DNA from: Candidatus Neomicrothrix sp. UBA2131
Lineage (GTDB): Bacteria > Actinomycetota > Acidimicrobiia > Acidimicrobiales > MedAcidi-G1
Direction: 5' to 3'
Assembly: GCA_002329075.1 (NCBI GenBank)
Contig: DCXR01000004.1
Coordinates: 1 to 14,882, forward strand
Length of the DNA stretch: 14,882 bases
The notes below the pieces were generated by a model that was not told the DNA's origin, did no database searches, and saw only the letters and a program-made list of their open reading frames with translations. A program made the position numbers and the translations under genes. Shown in pieces: positions 1 through 5,795 of this stretch; within the stretch, counting starts at the first letter, position 1, and each line of letters begins with the position of its first letter.

Positions 1-93
1 CACCACGCTCCCGCCCACCACGACGACCACCACGACGACCACCACGCTCCCGCCCACCACGACGACCACCACGACGACCACCACGCTCCCGCC
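1..93 (+). repeat. 39-bp in-frame tandem repeat coding a Thr/Pro linker
   Basis: Bases 1-39 and 40-78 are identical, and a third partial copy runs from 79 to about 93. The unit is 13 codons, read as TTLPPTTTTTTTT in the frame of the downstream phosphodiesterase. It therefore lengthens a flexible linker without shifting frame. The array continues out of the window to the left, so its true copy number is unknown. Such repeats vary in length by slippage and commonly break short-read assemblies. Confidence 0.9.
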
Positions 94-976
94 GCGGCCA
101 CCGACGATCGACGAGTTGTTGGCACTCGACCGGCCCCTCAACCTGGCCCACGCCGGCGGCGACCAGGACCATCCGCACTCGACCATGTACGCCTTCCGGC
201 GGGCCGCCGAGGCCGGCGTCGACCTCCTCGAGATGGACGTGCGGATCACCGCCGACGGGGTCCTCGTCGTCCACCACGACGCCGACGTGTTCGGCACGAC
301 CGGCGGTGAGGGCGTGGTCGCCGAGATGACCGTCGCCGAACTCCAGGCCCTCGACAATGCCTGGTGGTGGTCGCCCACCTGTTGGCCCTGCCGGGACCTG
401 GCCGACGGGGACTACCCGTTCCGGGGAGTCCGTACCGGAGTCGTCGAACCACCAGAGGGGTTCACCCCCGACGACTTCCGGATCGAGACATTCCGCTCGG
501 TCGCCGAGGCGTTCCCCACGCTCGCCCTCGACGTCGAGATCAAGAACCGGGACGACCACGCAGAGGCCGCCATCGCCGCCCTGGTGGCCGACCTCGACGA
601 CCTCGACAGACGCGACTCGGTGGTCGTGGTGTCGTTCTCGAGCGACGTGGTCGCCGCCTTCAGGGAGGTCGCCCCGGATGTCGCCACCAGCCCCGGCACC
701 GACGAGATGATCGCCTGGATCCTCGGCGGTGAGACCCTGGGCGACCACCCCGTCGTCCAGGTCCCACCCAACTACGACGGCATCGAGGTCCTGATGGAGG
801 CGTTCTTCACCGCCGTCGAAGAGGCCGGGGTCGAGGTCTGGGTGTGGCCCGACAGCACCGACCAGGAAGCGGGCGACTTCTACGCCGAACTGCTGGACCT
901 CGGCATCGACGGCATCATCGCCGGGCGCCCAGCCGCCTTCGAGCAGGTGCTCCAGGACGGCGGCTACGTGGACTGA
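2..976 (+). CDS. Glycerophosphodiester phosphodiesterase family protein, 5'-truncated by the window edge
   Basis: The family hydrolyses glycerophosphodiesters to glycerol-3-phosphate and an alcohol in a metal-dependent TIM barrel. The open frame runs from base 2 to TGA at 974-976, with no convincing start inside the window, so I read it as partial. Residues 1 to about 35 are a low-complexity Thr/Pro linker, as in exported or lipid-anchored proteins. The catalytic domain then starts at AHAGGD (catalytic His about residue 50), followed by the metal-binding E-M-D (about 77-79), VVHHDADV with the second catalytic His (about 92) and DVEIKN (Glu about 179). Two deviations are visible: the usual HRG is HAG, and the usual PENT is PHST. 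An insertion with NAWWWSPTCWPCRD lies after the HD motif. It ends 3 bp before the convergent TIGR03085-like gene, leaving no room for a terminator. The fold assignment is firm; substrate and export are inferred. Confidence 0.85.
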   Translation, partial: TTLPPTTTTTTTTTTLPPTTTTTTTTTTLPPRPPTIDELLALDRPLNLAHAGGDQDHPHSTMYAFRRAAEAGVDLLEMDVRITADGVLVVHHDADVFGTTGGEGVVAEMTVAELQALDNAWWWSPTCWPCRDLADGDYPFRGVRTGVVEPPEGFTPDDFRIETFRSVAEAFPTLALDVEIKNRDDHAEAAIAALVADLDDLDRRDSVVVVSFSSDVVAAFREVAPDVATSPGTDEMIAWILGGETLGDHPVVQVPPNYDGIEVLMEAFFTAVEEAGVEVWVWPDSTDQEAGDFYAELLDLGIDGIIAGRPAAFEQVLQDGGYVD

Positions 977-979
977 GGT

Positions 980-1615
980 TCAGATTCCCAGGCGGCCGGT
1001 GCGGAGTTCGCGGCAGGCGCCCTCGTCGCCGACCATCTCGACCTCGACACGGTCGCGTCGACCGAACAGGAAGTTCACCAACTCGACCGGTTCACCGGTG
1101 AGCGTCGCCGGTCGCCCCGACTTCCCGACGCGGATCGTTTCTCCGCCCCGGCGGGCAATCGTGAGGTCGATGTCGACGAGCCGACGGCACATGACCTTCG
1201 CCCCCTTTCCGAGGCGCTCCCAGAGCAGCGCTTCGAGGCCTTCGATGCCGGTCCGGGGTGACCAGCCGTCGCCCGTACGCCGCACGTCCTCGTGATGCAC
1301 CACGAACTCGACCAGGTTCATCGCCCCGTCGGCGAACCGCAGGAACAGCGGCGGCCCGCGTCGGACCCGGTGGACCATCTGCGTGAAGTCCCCGCACTCG
1401 GCGAGACGGTTGGTGACCCGGGCGGTGTGACGGGCAGGTGCCCCCGACATGACCAGGCCGGGGCCGGTGTCGGGGCGACGTTCCCGAACCACCAGATGGG
1501 CCGCCATGTGGGCGACGGTCCAGCCCTCGCACAGGGTCGGGGCATCGGCCCCGAGTTCGTCCATCAGGTCGCAGAGGGCGTGCCGCTCGGACTGCGCCCA
1601 CTCCCGGGCGTTCAT
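980..1615 (-). CDS. TIGR03085/mycothiol-dependent maleylpyruvate isomerase-like DinB-fold protein
   Basis: This 211-aa protein begins MNAREWAQSERHALCDLMDE. I chose the ATG at 1615 because homology-like sequence begins there; the 51 residues available upstream are Arg-rich shadow of the overlapping oxygenase gene. It resembles the actinobacterial TIGR03085 family, related to mycothiol-dependent maleylpyruvate isomerase. Visible metal-ligand candidates are H40 in AHMAAHLVVRERRPDTGPG, and E103 and H107 in EFVVHHEDVRR, matching the H...ExxxH triad of that fold. Family members are often thiol-linked (mycothiol), but the substrate of TIGR03085 proteins is not established. Its start codon shares 4 bp (ATGA) with the stop of the carotenoid oxygenase, so translation is probably coupled and the two likely act together. 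I see no clear Shine-Dalgarno of its own. Confidence 0.85.
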   Translation of the reverse strand: MNAREWAQSERHALCDLMDELGADAPTLCEGWTVAHMAAHLVVRERRPDTGPGLVMSGAPARHTARVTNRLAECGDFTQMVHRVRRGPPLFLRFADGAMNLVEFVVHHEDVRRTGDGWSPRTGIEGLEALLWERLGKGAKVMCRRLVDIDLTIARRGGETIRVGKSGRPATLTGEPVELVNFLFGRRDRVEVEMVGDEGACRELRTGRLGI

Positions 1616-2955
1616 CCGGGAGGCACCGACGCGTCGGGGACCCAGTTGCCGTGGAACCCGTCGGGCACCCGTTGTGGAAGGTGGATGCGCGCCACCGGTT
1701 CGGCGGCGAGGTCCTCGCCGTCCAGCACCACAAGCTCGGCCGGACCGCCGGCACGGTCGTTGACGCACACCAGCACCCAGCCGACGCCCTCGTCGGTGGA
1801 TTCTTCCTTGGGCACCAACAACGGTTCGGCTCCGAAGCGTCCCTCACCGTGGTCGTGGATGACGATGTCGCCGGTCTCTACATCGACCTGCTGGGTCGGA
1901 CCCAGTCCGGGTCCATCGGCGGTGTAGGCGTAGCGATGGCGGCGTGTGCCCACCCGGGGATCGTGGGTCGGGAACTCGTGGTGGCCGTCGGCGATCTGCG
2001 TCTCGGACACGGTCGCTGTGGCCGGATCCACCACCCACCTGGCAAACGTAGGGGCGCTGTCTCCGACAGGACCGTTGCGGTCCCTGTCGAACATCCGGTC
2101 GTAGCGGCAGAGGTCGACCACGACAGTGCCGTCATCGGCGTCGTAGGCGTTGGCAGGGTGGAACACGTAGCACTGCGGTGCCTCGCACCAGATGACGTCA
2201 TCGGCAGTCCCGTCGCGTGGCAGGAGCCCGACGCGGGCCCGGTGGTCGGGATTCCAGGCGAACGGGAAGAGGCCACCTCCCATGGCTTCCTCGATGTCGA
2301 GGCACACCGGCAGGTCGTAGACGAGGGCGTACCGGGCCGTCAACGACATGTCGTGGATCATCGGCATGCCGTCGACCGGCACGTCGGTCGTCTTCACCAC
2401 CCGCCCGCCGTTGCCGACGACCACGTGCTGTACCCGGTCGAGTCGGTCCGGGTAGGAGTAGCAGACTGCGTGGAGTTCGCCCGTCGCCGGGTCGTACCTG
2501 GGGTGGGCGGTGAAGCCTCCCGGCAGGGTTCCGTCGAAGCCGTCGTAGCCGATCGTGTCGAGTTCGTAGGTGAGGGTCATGGGCGTGGTGCCGGCCTCGA
2601 CCATCGCCCAGGTCTTTCCGGCGAAGCCACCCACCGCCGTGTTGGGGCCGAAGTCGCGGTCGCCGTTGGAGCGACCCGACGGCGGGTCCTCGCCCAGGTC
2701 GGCGGCGATCCGGGCGCCCCGCACCCACCTGTTGCGGTACCACTCGGCCTTCCCGCCACGCAGGCGCACACCGTGGACCATGCCGTCACCCAGGAACCAG
2801 TGGTGGGTGGCCGGATCGGCGACACCGCGGGGGTTCGGGCCGTTGCGCAGCCAGCGGCCTTCGAGTTCGGCGGGAACCGTGCCGGTGACCGGCAGGTCGA
2901 AGGCTGTCACCTCCTCGGCGACCGGTGCCATCGAACCCTGGAGGTAGGGGTTCAT
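1612..2955 (-). CDS. Carotenoid oxygenase (RPE65/CCD) family dioxygenase
   Basis: This 447-aa protein has normal family length and belongs to the non-heme Fe(II) dioxygenases that split a C=C bond in carotenoids, apocarotenoids or stilbenes into two carbonyls. All four iron-binding histidines are visible in their usual contexts: H151 (FTAHPRYDP), H201 (MIHDMSLT), H266 (YVFHPANAY) and H435 (PDGFHGNWVP). The N-terminal GRWLRNGPNP and HHWFLGDGMVHG stretches are also typical. No signal peptide or membrane segment is apparent. The ATG at 2955 is preceded by GGGAGG about 9 nt upstream, which supports this start. It is first in a two-gene unit with the TIGR03085-like gene and diverges from the MetE-like gene across 59 bp. 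Carotenoid versus stilbene or other substrate cannot be decided from sequence; no carotenoid biosynthesis gene is nearby. Confidence 0.92.
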   Translation of the reverse strand: MNPYLQGSMAPVAEEVTAFDLPVTGTVPAELEGRWLRNGPNPRGVADPATHHWFLGDGMVHGVRLRGGKAEWYRNRWVRGARIAADLGEDPPSGRSNGDRDFGPNTAVGGFAGKTWAMVEAGTTPMTLTYELDTIGYDGFDGTLPGGFTAHPRYDPATGELHAVCYSYPDRLDRVQHVVVGNGGRVVKTTDVPVDGMPMIHDMSLTARYALVYDLPVCLDIEEAMGGGLFPFAWNPDHRARVGLLPRDGTADDVIWCEAPQCYVFHPANAYDADDGTVVVDLCRYDRMFDRDRNGPVGDSAPTFARWVVDPATATVSETQIADGHHEFPTHDPRVGTRRHRYAYTADGPGLGPTQQVDVETGDIVIHDHGEGRFGAEPLLVPKEESTDEGVGWVLVCVNDRAGGPAELVVLDGEDLAAEPVARIHLPQRVPDGFHGNWVPDASVPPG

Positions 2956-2999
2956 GGCTGCAGCCTCCCACAGGTCCGTTCGCGCCGCCGGGTCGGGAC

Positions 3000-3005
3000 T
3001 ACCGT
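3000..3005 (+). promoter_or_regulatory. Candidate -10 box (TACCGT) for the MetE-like gene, near-leaderless
   Basis: TACCGT fits the TAnnnT consensus of actinobacterial -10 elements and ends 9 nt before the ATG at 3015. Transcription would begin within about 3 nt of the start codon, giving a leaderless or nearly leaderless mRNA, which agrees with the lack of a Shine-Dalgarno there. No good -35 is seen. Confidence 0.35.
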
Positions 3006-3014
3006 ACGCGGCGC

Positions 3015-4070
3015 ATGGAGCCCCACCTGTCCCCGCTCCCCACGACCGTCATCGGCGCCTTCCCCAAGCCCGACTACGTGCCGGTGTCCGACTGGTTCGA
3101 CCTGTCCGATTTCGACTACGCCGCCCGCTGGTCCGACGAGATGGCAGCCGCTGGTGAGGATGCAGAGGCCCTGTTCACGCGGGCAGCCGCCGAGGTGATC
3201 GCCGACCAGGTCGATGCCGGGGTCGACGTGGTCACGGACGGCGAGGTGCGCCGGGAGAACTACGTCCACTACCACTGCAGGCACCTCACCGGCTTCGACT
3301 TCGAGCACCGGGCCGAGGAGACGATGCGGGGCGTGCTGCCGGCGGTCCTCCCGGTGATCGTAGGCCCCGTCGCCGCGAAGGGGTCGTTCCTGCCGCACGA
3401 CTGGCGGGTCGCCCAGGCGTCGACCGACCATCCCGTCAAGGTCACGATCCCCGGGCCGCTCACGATCACCGACACGGTCGTCGACCACCACTACGGCGAC
3501 CGGGCCGCCCTGGTCGCCGACCTGGCCGTGGCGATCAACATCGAAGTACGTGCCCTGGTCGAGGCCGGCTGCACCCACATCCAGGTCGACGAGCCGGTGT
3601 TCGCCCGCCGGGTCGACGACGCCCTCTCCTTCGGTATCGACGCCCTGGCCGCCTGCTTCGACGGCGCCCCCGACACGGTCACCCGCACCGTGCACTGCTG
3701 CTGCGGCTACCCCCGTCACCTCGATGACGACGACTACGAGAAGGCGCCGCCGTCGGCCTACCTCGAGATCGCCGAGGCCGTGGATGCGGCGCGGATCGAC
3801 CGGTTCAGCATCGAGGACGCCCACCGTCCCAACGACCTCGCCGACCTGCTCCCCCGCTTCCGGTACACGACGGTGATCCTCGGTTGCGTGGCTATCGCCC
3901 GCAGCCGGGTCGAAACCGTCGACGAGGTCGCCACCCGCCTGGCCGAGGCACTGCGTCATATCGACCGGGAGCGCCTGGTGGTCGCCCCCGACTGCGGCCT
4001 CGGCTACCTGGGCCGCGACCTGGCACTCACAAAGCTCCGGGTGCTGACCGAGGCCGCCGCCGGGGTCTGA
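3015..4070 (+). CDS. Stand-alone MetE C-terminal-domain-like zinc methyl/alkyltransferase
   Basis: This 351-aa protein has the zinc-binding barrel of cobalamin-independent methionine synthase but lacks the N-terminal half of MetE. Zinc ligands are recognisable: H227 and C229 in TVHCCCGYP, E267 in RFSIEDAH, and C327 in APDCGLGY. IQVDEP (189-194) and the N-terminal TVIGAFPKP are also family hallmarks. The HCCC triple cysteine is a small peculiarity. Known relatives of this size include core-MetE proteins, which use a corrinoid methyl donor, and epoxyalkane:coenzyme M transferase, so either methyl transfer or thiol alkylation is possible; methionine synthesis should not be assumed. I chose the ATG at 3015 because family similarity begins there; the frame is open upstream to 2925 but only overlaps the divergent gene. 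Its stop lies 9 bp from the convergent ligase stop. Confidence 0.85.
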   Translation: MEPHLSPLPTTVIGAFPKPDYVPVSDWFDLSDFDYAARWSDEMAAAGEDAEALFTRAAAEVIADQVDAGVDVVTDGEVRRENYVHYHCRHLTGFDFEHRAEETMRGVLPAVLPVIVGPVAAKGSFLPHDWRVAQASTDHPVKVTIPGPLTITDTVVDHHYGDRAALVADLAVAINIEVRALVEAGCTHIQVDEPVFARRVDDALSFGIDALAACFDGAPDTVTRTVHCCCGYPRHLDDDDYEKAPPSAYLEIAEAVDAARIDRFSIEDAHRPNDLADLLPRFRYTTVILGCVAIARSRVETVDEVATRLAEALRHIDRERLVVAPDCGLGYLGRDLALTKLRVLTEAAAGV

Positions 4071-4088
4071 GGAAGGCGCCTATTCCTC
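4069..4088. terminator. Weak inverted repeat spanning two convergent stop codons
   Basis: GAGGAA (4069-4074) and TTCCTC (4083-4088) are perfect complements around an 8-nt loop that contains GGCGCC. The hairpin overlaps the stop of the MetE-like gene and the stop of the acyl-CoA ligase, so it could act on both transcripts. The stem is only 6 bp and there is no T-run, so termination is speculative. Confidence 0.25.
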
Positions 4089-5795
4089 GACGAAGGTGTG
4101 CTCGGCGTCGCCGGTGAGTACCGCCTTCACGATCTTGCCGGTGGCGTTGCGCGGCAGCGGCTCGTCCCGGAACTCCACGATCGTAGGCACCTTGTAGTAC
4201 GAGAGGGTCTCGGCGCAGAAGGCCGTGATCTCGTCGGCCGAGGCGTCGGCTCCCTGACGCAGGACCACGACCGCCTTCACCTCCTGGATGAGCGTCGGAT
4301 GATCGACGCCGTGCACCGCCACCTCCCCAACCGCAGGATGTTCCTCGAGGCGCTGTTCGACCTCGCTCGGGTACACGTTCTCCCCGCCCCGGAGGATGAG
4401 GTCCCTGAGGCGTGAGGCCATGTGGAGACGACCGTCGACCATGCGCCCGAAGTCGCCGGTGCGCAGCCAGCGGCCGGGCAGGAACACCGCCTCATTCGCC
4501 TCCGGGTTGTCCCAGTAGCCGAGCATGACCAGCGGACTCCGTACGCAGATCTCGCCGTTCTCACCATCAGGCAGGTCGTTGCACTCCTCGTCGATGATCT
4601 TCACCTCGACCGTGGGGAGTGGGTAGCCGACGCAATCGGGTGCATCCCGGAGCATCTCGTTGGGGGCGTAGCTGACGAGGCCACCCGATTCGGTGAGCCC
4701 GTATCCGGAGCCGAAGGTTCCGACCAGGTGGGGAAACCGTTCCTCGGTGGCCCGTATCAGGTCGGGCGTACTCGCTGAGCCGCCGATGGCCACCGAGGTG
4801 AGTTGCAGCGGGTCGAAGCCCTCGATGTCCGGCTCGGCGAGGAGTCGGTAGATGTGGGTGGCGGTGCCGTTCCAGGCACTGATGCCCTCGTCGACCGTGA
4901 GTTGCACGACCCGTGCCGGATCGAAACGGCCCATGGGCCAGACGGTCTTGGATCCGGCCATGAGCGACGTGACCGTCGAACTCTGCATTCCGGAGAGGTG
5001 GAACATCGGGAACACCGCCAGGCGGGCACCGTCGGCCGAAGGGGTGTCGCCGGCCAGCATCGAATCGCGGGCACCGATCACGAATGCCGCCAGCACGAAC
5101 GAGATGAAGCTGCGGTGGCTCACCATCGCCGCCTTCGGACGTCCGGTGGTGCCCGACGTGAACTGCAGGACGATCGGGTCGTCCTCGGCGATCGGTGTCT
5201 CGGGGAGGCCGGCATCAGGGGCGAAGGCGAGCAGGTCTGCGAAGTCGTCCTCGATCACGATCGTCGGGACACCCGGGTCGGTGCCGTCGAGGCGGGCCAG
5301 GCGGCGTCGGTCTGCGACCAGCAGGGCCGGGGTGGTGGCCTCGAGCCCATATTCGATCTCGCTGCGGGTCCACCAGCCGTTGAAGCAGACAGCCACAGCA
5401 CCCATGGCCGCACAGGCCCAGAAGGTGACGATGTACTCGGGGCAGTTGGCGGCGAGGATCGCCACCCGGTCGCCGTGTCCAATCCCCCGATCGGCGAGGG
5501 CCGCTGCCACAGAAGCGACCTGTCCCTGGAGGCCCTCGAACGTCAGGACACGTCGCTCACCGGCATCGTCGAACACCGCATAATCGGCATCGCCGTTACG
5601 GGCAGCCCCGGTCAGCATGTCGCGCAAGGACCGGGGCCGGTTCACGAACACCTGCATCGACTCCCCCAGGACCTCCTCGGTCGTGACCTCGAAGAAGCCG
5701 CCGGGGCCGGTGAGGGCGGCCGTGGCCTGCTCGTGGGTCAGCGGGGTGTCGCCACCCGTGTCGGAATCGGTCCCGGGCATGTCTGGGTCAGGCAT
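4080..5795 (-). CDS. AMP-dependent acyl-CoA synthetase/ligase (fatty- or aryl-CoA ligase)
   Basis: This 571-aa ANL-superfamily enzyme activates a carboxylic acid to an acyl-AMP and then the CoA thioester. The motifs run in order: phosphate-binding loop QFTSGTTGRPKAAM (211-224), GSGYGLTESGG (362-372), WLRTGDFGRM (443-452), RDLILRGGENVYPSEVE (464-480) and NATGK with the catalytic Lys at 554. Length is usual for the family. I chose the ATG at 5795, overlapping the upstream molybdenum-subunit gene by 8 bp; an in-frame ATG at 5780 would instead leave a 7-bp gap. Neither has a clear ribosome site, so translational coupling is likely. It is the last gene of the run ACAD, Mo hydroxylase, ligase. The substrate cannot be read from sequence; fatty, aromatic and terpenoid acids are all possible. 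Confidence 0.92.
   Translation of the reverse strand: MPDPDMPGTDSDTGGDTPLTHEQATAALTGPGGFFEVTTEEVLGESMQVFVNRPRSLRDMLTGAARNGDADYAVFDDAGERRVLTFEGLQGQVASVAAALADRGIGHGDRVAILAANCPEYIVTFWACAAMGAVAVCFNGWWTRSEIEYGLEATTPALLVADRRRLARLDGTDPGVPTIVIEDDFADLLAFAPDAGLPETPIAEDDPIVLQFTSGTTGRPKAAMVSHRSFISFVLAAFVIGARDSMLAGDTPSADGARLAVFPMFHLSGMQSSTVTSLMAGSKTVWPMGRFDPARVVQLTVDEGISAWNGTATHIYRLLAEPDIEGFDPLQLTSVAIGGSASTPDLIRATEERFPHLVGTFGSGYGLTESGGLVSYAPNEMLRDAPDCVGYPLPTVEVKIIDEECNDLPDGENGEICVRSPLVMLGYWDNPEANEAVFLPGRWLRTGDFGRMVDGRLHMASRLRDLILRGGENVYPSEVEQRLEEHPAVGEVAVHGVDHPTLIQEVKAVVVLRQGADASADEITAFCAETLSYYKVPTIVEFRDEPLPRNATGKIVKAVLTGDAEHTFVEE

Noticed and set aside
1..93. CRISPR array at the left edge
   Set aside because: The repeats are directly adjacent without unique spacers, in frame, and code a Thr/Pro linker.
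977..979. Terminator between the phosphodiesterase and the TIGR03085-like gene
   Set aside because: Only 3 bp separate the two convergent stop codons; I see no stable hairpin around them.
1651..3198. Plus-strand 515-codon frame opposite the carotenoid oxygenase
   Set aside because: It is antisense to a gene with all four iron-binding histidines and has shadow-type composition.
2952..3959. Minus-strand 335-codon frame opposite the MetE-like gene
   Set aside because: The Val/Asp/Gly/Arg-rich pattern is the antisense of a conserved zinc-enzyme gene; no motif of its own.
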